Notes: a model not told the origin generated them from the sequence alone. A DNA stretch of 64,000 nt from an uncultured Paracoccaceae bacterium (GCA_938092015.1 CALKOT010000028.1:1-64000); one strand, 5' to 3'. Counted from the stretch's first letter, positions 37,241-47,474 are shown. Made by a program: numbers and translations.

Positions 37241-38043
37241 CTGCAGAAACCCCGCTGGACCGCGCTTGGGAAACAGCCAACACCGAACTGGCGGGCGACG
37301 CAGAGATGGCGCGGTTCTACGACATCTTTGCCGCGACAGAGCTGTTTTTGCTGATCGACCCGGACACGCTGGCGGATGGCAAAACGCCCAAACCCCTGAC
37401 CTTTCCGGTGGAGGGTGGAGAGACAGCCTTGGTCTTCGACACTGAGGCCCGTCTGGCGACTTTCATGGAAGATGGCGCTGCGCACCTCACCATGTCTGGC
37501 CGGGCCGTGATCTCGATGTTCAAAGGCACTGACGCACAACTAGGCCTGAACCTTGGCGATGCGCCGTCAGCCACCATCCTGCCCGCACAAGCCATCGACT
37601 GGGCGGCAGAGGCGTTATCGCAACCCATTGAGACGACTGAGATCGGCGACGCCGTCCTGACCGTTCCCCGCGCTGTGATGCCTGACTTGTTGCAGGCGCT
37701 AGACGGCAAGCTGGCAAGCATGGGCGCAGTAGTATCAGAAGCATGGCTCTGCGGTCTTGGCGCCAGCGCCGGGCGCGGTAAATCACAGCCGATGGTATTG
37801 TGCGTTTGTTTGCATGAAAGACAGGCCGAACAATCGGTCGTCAGCGCACTGGCTGAGACAGCCCGATTTACTGGCGGCGATGCGCCTGCCTATGACATCG
37901 CAGTGCTGCCAGCGGATGACGCGAAGATGGAAGCGGCGCGAAAGGTTGGTCTGGGGTTTGAGCCGCAGAATCCAGAAGCGGTGATGCACGCCGAACCCGT
38001 TGCGCCGGGGATGGACCCAGATAAACCACCGAAGTTGCGGTAA
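37237..38043 (+). CDS. SseB-family protein
   Basis: A 268-residue soluble protein resembling the enhanced-serine-sensitivity SseB family. The N-terminal domain (PLDRAWETANTELAGDAEMA, then LFLLIDPDTLADGK) is followed by LVFDTEARLATFM. The C-terminal domain from about 155 ends VMHAEPVAPGMDPDKPPKLR. The molecular role of SseB proteins is poorly defined. It overlaps the hydrolase stop by 4 bases and is the last gene before a convergent gap. Confidence 0.8.
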   Translation: MTAETPLDRAWETANTELAGDAEMARFYDIFAATELFLLIDPDTLADGKTPKPLTFPVEGGETALVFDTEARLATFMEDGAAHLTMSGRAVISMFKGTDAQLGLNLGDAPSATILPAQAIDWAAEALSQPIETTEIGDAVLTVPRAVMPDLLQALDGKLASMGAVVSEAWLCGLGASAGRGKSQPMVLCVCLHERQAEQSVVSALAETARFTGGDAPAYDIAVLPADDAKMEAARKVGLGFEPQNPEAVMHAEPVAPGMDPDKPPKLR

Positions 38044-38182
38044 GCATACTTTTTGCAAGGAGAGGCCTTTGCCTCACGCATTAAGGCCCGCGACCGCCCG
38101 AGGGGGATGCTTTGCTACGTTTATGTTTTGCAGTTTATGGCGCCTAGTCTCCCGAAGATTTTATTCTTGGAGACTCAGCAAT

Positions 38183-38208
38183 GCGTCCGCCTGGGGGCGG
38201 GCGGACGC
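38183..38208. other. GC-rich hairpin in a convergent 259-bp gap
   Basis: GCGTCCGCC (38183-38191) pairs perfectly with GGCGGACGC (38200-38208) around an 8-base loop. No T-run follows on either strand, so this is at most a weak terminator for the convergent sseB-like and yaiI-like genes. The rest of 38044-38302 shows no convincing gene. Confidence 0.4.
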
Positions 38209-38302
38209 GGGCCGTGCTCGTCGCACGCCCCAGCAGATCAGCTTGCCGAACACCCTAAATCGTCTGAATATTAAGTGAGGAATTCGTGGCCTTCAAACCC
38301 CT

Positions 38303-38746
38303 CTACCGCCGCCGCATTTCCCGCTCCAACGCTTCCAAAAACCGCGACCGATCCTGCTTGGTGAACGGCCGCCCGCCCCCACCCTGATTGAGGGGGTTGG
38401 CCGCCCTAAGGTCCGTCATCAGATCGCGGGTCGCCAGAATGTTCCCAATATTCGCCGCCGTGAACATTTCACCATTATGCCGGATCGCCCGCGCCCCCGC
38501 CTTGATGCAACGGTCGGCCAAGGGAATGTCACCGGTGACGCAAAGATCGCCCGGCTGAAGGCGCTCCACAATCCAATCATCCGCCGCATCAGCGCCTTGC
38601 GTGACCACCACAACCTCAGCAAGCGGATGCGGGTTCGGACGAATGCCGCCATCCGAGACATAGATCGTTTTGACCTTGTGCCGGGCGGCGACTCGCAGCG
38701 CCTCATCCTTCACCGGGCAGGCGTCAGCATCGACATATAGGATCAT
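38303..38746 (-). CDS. YaiI/YqxD family protein (UPF0178, DUF188)
   Basis: A 147-residue protein with the NYN/PIN-like signature of UPF0178: LYVDADACPVKDEALRVAAR at the start, VSDGG at about 32, VVTQGADAADDWIVE (acidic cluster) and GDLCVTGDIPLADRCI. The acidic residues suggest a metal-dependent nuclease fold, but no activity is established for the family. The C-terminal QGGGGRPFTKQDRSRFLEALE is also conserved. It precedes no operon partner, and the gene at 38756 lies 9 bases upstream on the same strand. Confidence 0.92.
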   Translation of the reverse strand: MILYVDADACPVKDEALRVAARHKVKTIYVSDGGIRPNPHPLAEVVVVTQGADAADDWIVERLQPGDLCVTGDIPLADRCIKAGARAIRHNGEMFTAANIGNILATRDLMTDLRAANPLNQGGGGRPFTKQDRSRFLEALEREMRRR

Positions 38747-38755
38747 TGGATAGCC

Positions 38756-39193
38756 TCAGAAATCATACGGCCCCGCCGCCTGCTCTGCCTCTGGCAACCA
38801 CGTCTCATGCACATGCAGCCAGCGATGTGGTGCGTCGCGGGTCATCAGGACAGTGGTGAACCGGCCATTCTCAGCCCGCCCTGACCGTACCGCCCCGCGC
38901 TGCCATTCGGTATAGGTCGCCAGCACCAGATCCCCAATCTCACGCCGCACTTTCACATCGCGGATGGCGATCCGAAAACCTGGATTGCCACCGTGCCCGC
39001 TGGTGAACCCGTTCATCAGATCAGTGCGGTTCAGCCGGGCGCCATCAGGCGAAACGAAAACGACGTCCGCATCCATCGCGACGCCGAAACTCGTCTCAAG
39101 CTGCTCTTTCGGCGCCGCGCCGGTGAACCAGTCTACAAAGAAGACATGCAGGTCCTCGATCTCAGTTCTGATCACGGTCTCAGGGTCAGACAA
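38756..39193 (-). CDS. DUF4440/NTF2-like small protein
   Basis: A 145-residue protein with a cystatin/NTF2-like fold pattern: an N-terminal helix (EIEDLHVFFVDWFTG), a middle region PDGARLNRTDLMNGFTSGH, and C-terminal strands (DLVLATYTEWQRG, RFTTVLMTRD, WLHVHETWLP). The last fits DUF4440-type SnoaL-like proteins. TTG 39193 is chosen because AGGGAG lies about 7 bases before it; a longer start upstream would run into the terminator of the alcohol dehydrogenase gene. The function is unknown. Confidence 0.7.
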   Translation of the reverse strand: MSDPETVIRTEIEDLHVFFVDWFTGAAPKEQLETSFGVAMDADVVFVSPDGARLNRTDLMNGFTSGHGGNPGFRIAIRDVKVRREIGDLVLATYTEWQRGAVRSGRAENGRFTTVLMTRDAPHRWLHVHETWLPEAEQAAGPYDF

Positions 39194-39210
39194 GGCAGGC
39201 TCCCTAAAAA

Positions 39211-39245
39211 CGAAAACGGGCGGAGGCGCCGTGCCCCCGCCCGTT
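39211..39245 (-). terminator. terminator of the class III alcohol dehydrogenase gene
   Basis: AACGGGCGG (39215-39223) pairs with CCGCCCGTT (39237-39245) around a 13-base loop. On the minus strand it is followed by TTCGTTTTTAG. It starts 18 bases after the dehydrogenase stop. Confidence 0.75.
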
Positions 39246-39262
39246 CGCAAACTTCGCAGTGA

Positions 39263-40375
<1,113 letters not shown>

Positions 40376-40474
40376 GTGGCTTCTCCCCATTAGAATTTTT
40401 CTTTGTCTGACATTTATTGAAATCTGACGCGCCTGCAAGTCATTATGGACACGTAAAGGTCAGGAGCTGTGCAC

Positions 40475-41221
40475 ATGAAAAAGATCGGGATCATTGGCGG
40501 CGTCGCCTGGCAGTCGACCGTGGAATACTATCGCCTGCTCTACGCCTGGTCGAACGCGCATTTTCGGACCCTCGAACCAGAAGGACCGGCGCGCACCCCG
40601 CAGATCATGATCGAGTCGCTGATTATGCGCCAAACCCGCAGCCTGCGCGGCCGCGAAGGCGATGAGGCCAGCTGGGCCGCCTATGACGACGTCATCCGCC
40701 AGGGGCTGCTACGACTGCAAAACGGCGGCTGCGATTTCGCCATTATGGCCAACAACACCTTTCACATGCGTTTGGCGCAGATCACTGAAGGCGTCGACAT
40801 CGAAGTTCTCAGCATTATCGACGCTGTCGCCGACGCCGCCGCTGCAACGGGCGCAAAGCAGGCGCTGGTGCTGGGCACAGGCGTCACAATGCGCTCAAAC
40901 GCCTACGCGCAAAAGCTGGCGGCGCGTGGCGTGGTCGCGAACGCCCGGCTGGATGAGGCGACAATCGACCATATGCAGCATCAGATCGATCACGCGTTCC
41001 ACGCCACACCTGTTCCTCCAAACGCTTATCGTGACCTGCTCTCGGTATGCGAACGATTCGTCAGCGACCCAAAGGATACCGCCATCCTGCTTGCCTGTAC
41101 GGAACTGCCGCTGGCTTTCCCGGATCACCTGGAAGATCCGGTCTTCGAAAGCGACGGCTTCACCTTTATCAACACCTCGTCCGCCCATATTCGCGCGGCG
41201 CTAACCAAAGCGATCGGATAA
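40475..41221 (+). CDS. aspartate/glutamate racemase-family protein
   Basis: A 248-residue protein of the Asp/Glu/hydantoin racemase superfamily, PLP-independent. KKIGIIGGVAWQSTVEYY is the aspartate-racemase-type N-terminus, and LLACTELPLAF (about 205-215) contains the second catalytic Cys. The first catalytic position reads MANNTFHM instead of CNT, so it is a one-cysteine variant as known for some YgeA/RacX-like enzymes; activity may be restricted or altered. ATG 40475 follows AGGAG by 9 bases. It is followed after 4 bases by the ureohydrolase gene, suggesting an amino-acid catabolic pair. Confidence 0.85.
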   Translation: MKKIGIIGGVAWQSTVEYYRLLYAWSNAHFRTLEPEGPARTPQIMIESLIMRQTRSLRGREGDEASWAAYDDVIRQGLLRLQNGGCDFAIMANNTFHMRLAQITEGVDIEVLSIIDAVADAAAATGAKQALVLGTGVTMRSNAYAQKLAARGVVANARLDEATIDHMQHQIDHAFHATPVPPNAYRDLLSVCERFVSDPKDTAILLACTELPLAFPDHLEDPVFESDGFTFINTSSAHIRAALTKAIG

Positions 41222-41225
41222 CGTC

Positions 41226-42203
41226 ATGGCCACCCCAGAAGACCGGATGATGGAGAACCTCTACTGGTGGGGCGTGCCGACGATGTTTCGCGCGCCTCAC
41301 ACGGCAGATCCGACAGAAGCCGACATCGCCCTGATCGGCGCGCCCCATTCCACCGGCAATGGCACGACGGAACGCGACCAGCACCTCGGCCCGCGCGCAG
41401 TGCGTAATGTTTCAGCCGTCGGGCGGCGCGTGCATCTGGATTTCGGCCTCGACCCCTGGGAGGCGGCGCGCATCCGCGATCTTGGCGATGTGCCGTTCCC
41501 TGAAGCAAACGACAACGAGGCGTGCATTCAGCGCATCACTGATTTCCTGACCCGCATTGATCAGGCAGGCGCCCGCCCCGTCACCGTTGGCGGGGATCAC
41601 TCGATCACCGGCGGCGTTCTGCAAGCGCTTGGCGGCGGCAAGCTGGCGGGCGGCCAGCCAGTCGCCATACTGCATTTTGATGCGCATACCGACGTCTTTA
41701 CTAAGGTCGACCATTTCCTTGGGGCCAAGAAGTCAGCAGCGCATTGGGGCGCTTATCTGGTTGATCAGGGCAAGGTCGATCCAACCAAATCTGTGCAGAT
41801 CGGCCTTCGTGGCAATCCCAGGACGCTCGACTGGCTGCAACCGTCCTATGACTACGGCTACAATGTCGTCACCATGAAAGACTATCGGCGCGTGGGGCTT
41901 GAGGCGGCGACAGCCTTAATCCAGGAAAAGCTTGCAGGCGCGCCGGTCTACATCACCTTTGACCTCGATTGCCTCGACCCGACCATCGCCCCCGGCGTCA
42001 GTAATATCGAACCGGGTGAACAAGGTTTCCTGATGGATGAGACGATCGCCCTGCTACGTTCAGTTCGCGGCATGAACATCATCGGTGGCGATATCGTTTG
42101 TATGATGCCTACGAAAGACGCCCCAAATAACATCACCGCCCTCAGTACGATGGCGGTGATGTTTGAGATGATCTCTCTGATGGCGGAAGGCGCTGGCGCG
42201 TAG
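41226..42203 (+). CDS. ureohydrolase (agmatinase/arginase family)
   Basis: A 325-residue manganese-dependent hydrolase that removes urea from guanidino compounds. All metal motifs are visible: GGDHSITGGV (about 121-130), LHFDAHTDVF (about 150-159), and FDLDCLDPTIAPG (about 243-255). The segment GAPHSTGNGTTERDQHLGPR near the N-terminus fits the agmatinase/guanidinobutyrase side of the family. The exact substrate is uncertain. It follows the racemase gene by 4 bases. Confidence 0.92.
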   Translation: MATPEDRMMENLYWWGVPTMFRAPHTADPTEADIALIGAPHSTGNGTTERDQHLGPRAVRNVSAVGRRVHLDFGLDPWEAARIRDLGDVPFPEANDNEACIQRITDFLTRIDQAGARPVTVGGDHSITGGVLQALGGGKLAGGQPVAILHFDAHTDVFTKVDHFLGAKKSAAHWGAYLVDQGKVDPTKSVQIGLRGNPRTLDWLQPSYDYGYNVVTMKDYRRVGLEAATALIQEKLAGAPVYITFDLDCLDPTIAPGVSNIEPGEQGFLMDETIALLRSVRGMNIIGGDIVCMMPTKDAPNNITALSTMAVMFEMISLMAEGAGA

Positions 42204-42249
42204 CTCAGTTCAGCAGCTGCCGGGTCAACTGAGCCTGAATGATCTGATA

Positions 42250-43233
42250 CTATTCGCCATTGACCCGGATTTTCTCAATCCCGTCATTCAGGCGTTTCAG
42301 TATCCGTTCGCCTGCAGGGTTCGCTTTATCGACGACTGCATGAATTGTGTCTGAGAATTCAGCCCCCGGCACGCGCTGAAGCAGCTTTCCGCGCGGCGTT
42401 TGACGGTTTTGCTTTGCGGCGGCGACATCAGGAACAATCACAGCTGTGACCAGGCCTTCTTGAATCATGGCGATGCATTCTTCGGCTGAGCCTGCAACCG
42501 ATCTCTGCACGCCAGCATTGTTGAGGAACCCTGATTTCTGCACAGCTGCGCGGCTTTCATCCGCGATACAGAGACGACCCGGGGTCAAAGTCCCGCTGAC
42601 ACTGCCAGCCGGCACATAAGCGGCGCTTGTCAGTTCAAAAATCGGGTCTGACCAATATGATTTGGTGCAGAGATGATCAAGCTGGGCCGATTGGCCATCG
42701 CCACCTGCGCAATCGGATCCCAACCAAGGGAACGAAATGTCGCCAACAGCAGCATCGACCGGGAAAGGCCTGTAAGCGGCGAAGCTGATCGCGCCCAGTT
42801 TACGGAACTCGGCGGACAGGCGGCCTTCCAGCATGGCTTCTTCAATCAAAACGCTGAAAAGCGGCGGTAAACCGTCTTTTACGGCCATATCCGCATGCGC
42901 ATAGCCTACAGTCTGAACGACAACTTTGGTTGGCTGGCCAGACGCGGCGGACCAAAAATCCTTGGGCAGATCAAATCCTGCGCCGGTAGCACAAGGAATT
43001 GCGACAGTGGTTCCTTCAGACAGTGCGCCAACATTCTGACCATGGCGATGCATAAGGATATTTACCAGACGCTGGCGATGCAGACCGGGTCCGTACGCCT
43101 TCGATGCGATCAGGTGAACAGTATCGCCAGATGTCGCCGTATAGTCCTCACCGCAGGTCAGCCTTTCTGTTGCAGCAGACGCAGCAGACCCCATCATGAT
43201 AGCGGCAAAGGCCACCAATCCAAATTTACGCAT
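42250..43233 (-). CDS. exported protein with LysM-like N-terminus and solute-binding domain
   Basis: A 327-residue protein with a signal peptide (MRKFGLVAFAAIMMGSAASAA). The first mature region, TATSGDTVHLIASKAYG and a later LVNILMHRHGQNVG with TTVAIPC, resembles a LysM-type peptidoglycan-binding unit. The rest resembles a periplasmic substrate-binding protein of the amino-acid type (PFPVDAAVGDISFPWLGSDC, then CIADESRAAVQKSGFLNN). No transporter genes are adjacent. It may sense or hold a ligand at the cell wall; this is inference. ATG 43233 gives the best signal peptide. Confidence 0.65.
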   Translation of the reverse strand: MRKFGLVAFAAIMMGSAASAATERLTCGEDYTATSGDTVHLIASKAYGPGLHRQRLVNILMHRHGQNVGALSEGTTVAIPCATGAGFDLPKDFWSAASGQPTKVVVQTVGYAHADMAVKDGLPPLFSVLIEEAMLEGRLSAEFRKLGAISFAAYRPFPVDAAVGDISFPWLGSDCAGGDGQSAQLDHLCTKSYWSDPIFELTSAAYVPAGSVSGTLTPGRLCIADESRAAVQKSGFLNNAGVQRSVAGSAEECIAMIQEGLVTAVIVPDVAAAKQNRQTPRGKLLQRVPGAEFSDTIHAVVDKANPAGERILKRLNDGIEKIRVNGE

Positions 43234-43429
43234 TTCATACCCCAGCATTCTAAAGAATTTTCTTATTCAGCCGTCATTAGGCCAGAATTCACGGCTGAAA
43301 TGTGTTCAAAATCGGTTTCTTGAAGGTGATTTTGGGCGGAAAGTGATACAAAATACCCCACTACACGCAAAGGAAGAGCAATCCTAAGGCGAGCTTGGGG
43401 TTATTGTGTCCGGATGAGATACGATAGCG

Positions 43430-43792
43430 TCAAGCCAGCTTGAACGCGCCTTCGGGAATTTCAACCAATGCGGATACGGCTGCTGAAACGATCACTGTAT
43501 CGCCCGGCCCGCCCATACCTTCGGCGGTAACGCCGCCTTGCTCAATTGTTACAGTCACAGTCCCATAGGGCAGCATCGCGGCAACGGCGTTTTTATCGAC
43601 TGATTCGGGATCAGGCGCTCCAATCTTCACCTCAACCTTCATGGTTTTGGGGTCTAGTTTCAGTCCGTGAAACAGCGAAAGCGACGAATGGCGCATCGCA
43701 TCCTCCACTGCACGCTTTGCGGCCTTGGTCATGTCTTTGCCGTGCAGGTCGGCGCCTGCGCCAAGTTCGGTGATGATTTTTTGCAAGGCCAT
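43430..43792 (-). CDS. Lin0512-family protein (copy A)
   Basis: A 120-residue protein of the uncharacterised Lin0512 family. The start is KIITELGAGADLHGKDMTKAA. DALRH-like (VEDAMRHSSLSLFHGL), EVKIGAPDPESVDKNAVAAM and LPYGTVTVTIEQGG follow. It lies 4 bases after copy B, which has the same segment order (GMGTDLRGEDCTKAACRAV; VGVPEPETVDKDQVAA; APYGVVTVDPVKGG). Tandem paralogues of similar size suggest a heteromeric complex. No catalytic residue is obvious and the function is unknown. Confidence 0.85.
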   Translation of the reverse strand: MALQKIITELGAGADLHGKDMTKAAKRAVEDAMRHSSLSLFHGLKLDPKTMKVEVKIGAPDPESVDKNAVAAMLPYGTVTVTIEQGGVTAEGMGGPGDTVIVSAAVSALVEIPEGAFKLA

Positions 43793-43796
43793 CAGA

Positions 43797-44138
43797 TCAC
43801 TCCGCCAGATCGAACGATACGGACACAATCGCATTGGCGATGATCGTCCGGCTTTCAGAATAGTGCTGTACGGCGAGGCCACCCTTCACAGGGTCGACCG
43901 TCACCACGCCATAAGGGGCACAGGCGGCAACCTGGTCCTTGTCGACGGTTTCGGGTTCTGGCACGCCAACGCGGATGTCGACCAGCATCGCCTCACGTGG
44001 GAAGCCCAACGCTGGCGCCATGGTGAGAGAGTTACGATGCAACGCATCCTTCACCGCACGACATGCGGCCTTGGTGCAATCTTCACCGCGAAGATCGGTG
44101 CCCATACCGATTTCGATCGCCATCTGGGTCTTGGCCAT
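43797..44138 (-). CDS. Lin0512-family protein (copy B)
   Basis: A 113-residue paralogue of the neighbouring Lin0512 protein. It starts MAKTQMAIEIGMGTDLRG and includes CTKAACRAVKDALHRNSL, DIRVGVPEPETVDKDQV and APYGVVTVDPVKGG. Two cysteines in CTKAAC replace residues in copy A. AGGGAG lies 7 bases before ATG 44138. The two genes are preceded on the same strand by the CHASE2 cyclase gene, 69 bases away. The function is unknown. Confidence 0.85.
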   Translation of the reverse strand: MAKTQMAIEIGMGTDLRGEDCTKAACRAVKDALHRNSLTMAPALGFPREAMLVDIRVGVPEPETVDKDQVAACAPYGVVTVDPVKGGLAVQHYSESRTIIANAIVSVSFDLAE

Positions 44139-44207
44139 GCTGAAGCTCCCTCAAAATTCTGAGTGTCAGAGTTACGGGCGATTGCCGCCCAAATTCAAGA
44201 CAGGCGT

Positions 44208-46658
44208 CTACTTGCTGGTCGCAACGTAAACGCCATCCCAATCGGCAGGCGGCGGATTTTCACGATATTCGACGATCCGTTCCATAAACGCATCGCGCAG
44301 ACCTGCCGGATCAAGGGCGTCGAGTTTGATTTCCGCCGCCCGGTTATACGCAGCCTCGGCCTTGTCCCAATCCTGCGATGTATAGGCAGCGATGCCTTCG
44401 TCCACAGCTTCACGCAGTGCGAGATAGTCTTGATCGTGGATCATGTCCGCCTCACCCACGACGGTCCAGATCCGCTCGGGTTGCGAGCGGCCCTTCACGG
44501 CGACCTGATCGATTTCCAAAAGCGCAAACTGATGATCGACGCTTTCTGCGGTGTTATTACCGATGCAGTTCCAAAGGCCATACTGCTTGGTGATGCCTTC
44601 AAGTCGCGATGACAGGTTCACTGCATCGCCGATACAGGAATAGTCCAGACGCATCTTAGAGCCCATCGCGCCAACCGCGCACGGGCCGGTGTTAACGCCA
44701 ACGCCGATGTCGATTTCCGGGAACCCGATCTCAACAAACTTGGCGTTAATCTTAGCAAGCGCGTCCTTAAACTGGAACAGGGCCAGTGTCGCCTGCTCCA
44801 TATGCAGGTCGCTTTTCCGGGGCGCATTCCAAAACGCCATGATGCAGTCGCCCATGTATTTATCGATGGTGCCTGAGTTGCGAATGACCACGTCCGTCAG
44901 CGGCGTCAGGAATTCATTGATGAACAGGATCGTCTCCTGCGGCGTCATATTCTCTGTGATGGTTGAGAATTTGCGCACGTCGCAGAACATGATGGACAGA
45001 TCACGCAGGTCGCCGCCGGGGGTCAGGTACCGATCAGGATCTTCGGCGATTTCCTCGATCACGTCAGGTGACATGAAGTGGGCAAACTGGTTTTTAACCG
45101 CCTTCTTGTCGCGGTCGGTCTGAACATAGTTCCAGATCGTCAGGCTGCCCCAGGGCAAAAGGAGGCCCAGCGCAGGATAGACCGGACCAAGAAGGAAACC
45201 AGATAGGTCGAACGAAAACCAGCAGGCCAGCGCGACGCTAACTGCCCCAGCGCCTGCCGCGATGCCGCCCAGCAGCGTGCGATTGTAAGCCAGCAGGACA
45301 GAGACAAAAATGCCGACGAAAAGGATGAACAACCTTTCCATCCCTTCACCCCAATCCGGTCGGGAGATGAAGATTGGCTCTGAAAACTCAGCCATCGTCG
45401 CTTCAAGCTCTGCTATTTTGGCTTCGATAGCAGGCTTTTCTTCGTCAGCAGCAGCAGGCAAGGCGGCGGCAAGTTCATCACGATAAGCGACACGGTCAGT
45501 TGCGAAAAACTTGGCGATGATCTGCTCTGCCAGTTCGGCGTGCACGTTCACCCCAGCGGCAGCTTGTTCAAATGGCGTCGCCACAAGGTCGAGGAGGCCA
45601 GGCGCCGATGTGCCAACGAAAACGACTTTGCCGCCTAGCCGATCCGCCAAAGCCGGATCAACCTCATCCCCCGCCATGATATCAGCAACGGAAATAACAC
45701 GTTCGGCCCGCTCAAACGAGTTGCCAGAATAATAGATGTACAGGCCGCCATCGAATTCGACGGGAATCTCCATCGGCCCGACGCGCATACTGGCTATGGC
45801 AGAGGACAGTCCCGAAACCTCCCCCGAGGCGTTCTCAGTGCTTTTGACAAGAATACTACCTGCCTGAAATCCGACCCTGATCGCTTCTAGTGACAATGTA
45901 GGGACAATCTGTTCCTCAATACGACTTAGAAGGGGAACACGGCGAATAACCTGTGAGCGCAGTTCAGACAGCGAGAAGTTGCCAACGCCAGAGGCGCCCG
46001 CACTCAACATAGGCAGATTTACGTTAGCGCTAGCGAACGGGGGAATAACGTCTCTGGTTGGTGTCCCAATCCAGGAAATACCTGCCTTAGAGGGAGGGCG
46101 CTTGTCGCCGGGCGTATTATTCAACACAACGCCCAGTACGGTCGGCGTCTGCGCAATCATTCCCGCAAACACCTCGTCATGATCACGCAGGCTATCATCA
46201 AGAACTGCAGACGCGCTTGGATCGTACTTCTTCCAGCTTTCGACAATGCGAACCGGACTGGTCCTGTCAGGTTCAGCAAAGACGACGTCGAATGCGACCG
46301 ACAATACGCCCAGCTGCGCAAGCCTAAGCGTCAGCTCAGCAATTTCAGTACGCGGCCATGGCCACTGGCCAAGCTCTTCCAAAGACCGCACATCGATATC
46401 GACCACTGCGACTGGCACAGATGGGTCGACCTGACGTGGTTTCCAGCGTTGATACTGATCGAATGCCGCTTCGTTGACTGACTTCAGCCCGGTGTAATCT
46501 TTTACCTGCAAAAAGATGACAGAGAAGGTAAGGCACAGCCCCAGCAGGAACGGACGCCACTTGAACGCCGTAGGCTTTTTCTTCGCGACCATCGACTTGT
46601 TGCGGCCTCGCAAGCGCCGCAACGCTTTCAGTCGCCTAAAAAACCGGCTCTTACCCAT
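44208..46658 (-). CDS. CHASE2-domain adenylate/guanylate cyclase
   Basis: An 816-residue membrane sensor cyclase. A first helix lies at about 35-55, then an extracytoplasmic CHASE2 domain (about 60-400, starting AFDQYQRWKPRQVDPS with VAVVDIDVRSLEELG), three helices at about 435-520, and a class III nucleotidyl cyclase domain from about 560: IMFCDVRKFSTITENMTP has the first metal Asp, DKYMGDCIMAFWNAP the second, and VGVNTGPCAVGAMGSKMRLD the transition-state region. So it should make cAMP (or cGMP) in response to an unknown external signal. The C-terminus has a short TPR-like tail (AYTSQDWDKAEAAYNRAAEI). Confidence 0.92.
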   Translation of the reverse strand: MGKSRFFRRLKALRRLRGRNKSMVAKKKPTAFKWRPFLLGLCLTFSVIFLQVKDYTGLKSVNEAAFDQYQRWKPRQVDPSVPVAVVDIDVRSLEELGQWPWPRTEIAELTLRLAQLGVLSVAFDVVFAEPDRTSPVRIVESWKKYDPSASAVLDDSLRDHDEVFAGMIAQTPTVLGVVLNNTPGDKRPPSKAGISWIGTPTRDVIPPFASANVNLPMLSAGASGVGNFSLSELRSQVIRRVPLLSRIEEQIVPTLSLEAIRVGFQAGSILVKSTENASGEVSGLSSAIASMRVGPMEIPVEFDGGLYIYYSGNSFERAERVISVADIMAGDEVDPALADRLGGKVVFVGTSAPGLLDLVATPFEQAAAGVNVHAELAEQIIAKFFATDRVAYRDELAAALPAAADEEKPAIEAKIAELEATMAEFSEPIFISRPDWGEGMERLFILFVGIFVSVLLAYNRTLLGGIAAGAGAVSVALACWFSFDLSGFLLGPVYPALGLLLPWGSLTIWNYVQTDRDKKAVKNQFAHFMSPDVIEEIAEDPDRYLTPGGDLRDLSIMFCDVRKFSTITENMTPQETILFINEFLTPLTDVVIRNSGTIDKYMGDCIMAFWNAPRKSDLHMEQATLALFQFKDALAKINAKFVEIGFPEIDIGVGVNTGPCAVGAMGSKMRLDYSCIGDAVNLSSRLEGITKQYGLWNCIGNNTAESVDHQFALLEIDQVAVKGRSQPERIWTVVGEADMIHDQDYLALREAVDEGIAAYTSQDWDKAEAAYNRAAEIKLDALDPAGLRDAFMERIVEYRENPPPADWDGVYVATSK

Positions 46659-46727
46659 AATCTACGCAGCCCTCCACAGCCGCTGCGGCATTAGCCGCGC
46701 TTTTCCCGTCAATCCAGCACGCAATAG

Positions 46728-47474
46728 TTAAGGGGTCATGAGCGGCGTGAGCTTTCGCGCCTGCAATCGCTCGAAAGACGGTCGGGCGGCGGCGGCGACG
46801 GCGGCCAGGTTCGGCGCCAGTTCCGCTGGTGGGCCAGGCGGTGGGGCGAAACCGGTGGAATTTTCAACCGCCATGTACCAGTGCGCGCCCCAAACACCGT
46901 CGGTATCCCGTGCGCCTTTTGGCCAAGACAGCATCGCCTCATCGAAAGGAACATCCAGTGCAGCGCAGAGAGCGCGAAGCATGCCTTCAGGGTTCGCACG
47001 CACATCTTCAGCTTTAAACACCGGTGGCGGCGCGCCGTTCAACGCGGTTAGCTCCGCATCCAGCCTGTCCATCTGCGGAACGCCGATATCCTCAAGCGAT
47101 GGTGAGGGAAGTTTCGCGTCAAAGCTGGCGACCACTCTTTCCGGCGCGCGGATCAGCAAGGCATGACGCATCTGACTCAGCCAATCCCGCCTGATATTCG
47201 GCAAGTAAAGCTGCTGTGGCATGTGCTTTTGATACCAAAGCGATTTGCCGCCCGGCACAGGGCCAATGAGGTGCGCGATCACTTTCTCTGGGTCAGGTTC
47301 ATGCGCCGCAATAATCTCTTCTTGCATCGGATGGATGGCGCCAGAGGTCGCAAGGTAAGTCGCATAGAACGGCTCATCCGACACCGCGCAGTCGGCGCGG
47401 GCGCCAAAGCTGCGCATCATGGCCGTAGACAAATTGCGTGGGCCGGACCAGATAGCTAGGCGAATTGGCGTCAT
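46728..47474 (-). CDS. sulfotransferase-like protein paired with a class IV aminotransferase
   Basis: A 248-residue P-loop protein. The start IRLAIWSGPRNLSTAMMRSF is a sulfotransferase-like phosphate loop (SGPRNLST), followed by VSDEPFYATYLA and ALLIRAPERVVASF, where relatives bind 3'-phosphate. It overlaps the aminotransferase stop by 4 bases (ATGA), so translation is coupled. Eukaryotic proteins annotated as branched-chain-aminotransferase-like combine similar domains, as I recall, supporting a shared pathway. The substrate is unknown; kinase-like chemistry is an alternative. Confidence 0.7.
   Translation of the reverse strand: MTPIRLAIWSGPRNLSTAMMRSFGARADCAVSDEPFYATYLATSGAIHPMQEEIIAAHEPDPEKVIAHLIGPVPGGKSLWYQKHMPQQLYLPNIRRDWLSQMRHALLIRAPERVVASFDAKLPSPSLEDIGVPQMDRLDAELTALNGAPPPVFKAEDVRANPEGMLRALCAALDVPFDEAMLSWPKGARDTDGVWGAHWYMAVENSTGFAPPPGPPAELAPNLAAVAAAARPSFERLQARKLTPLMTP

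Noticed and set aside
38044-38302. Short protein gene in the convergent gap
   Set aside because: Short open frames exist on the plus strand, but none has a ribosome binding site or recognisable sequence; a hairpin is the only structure I could support.
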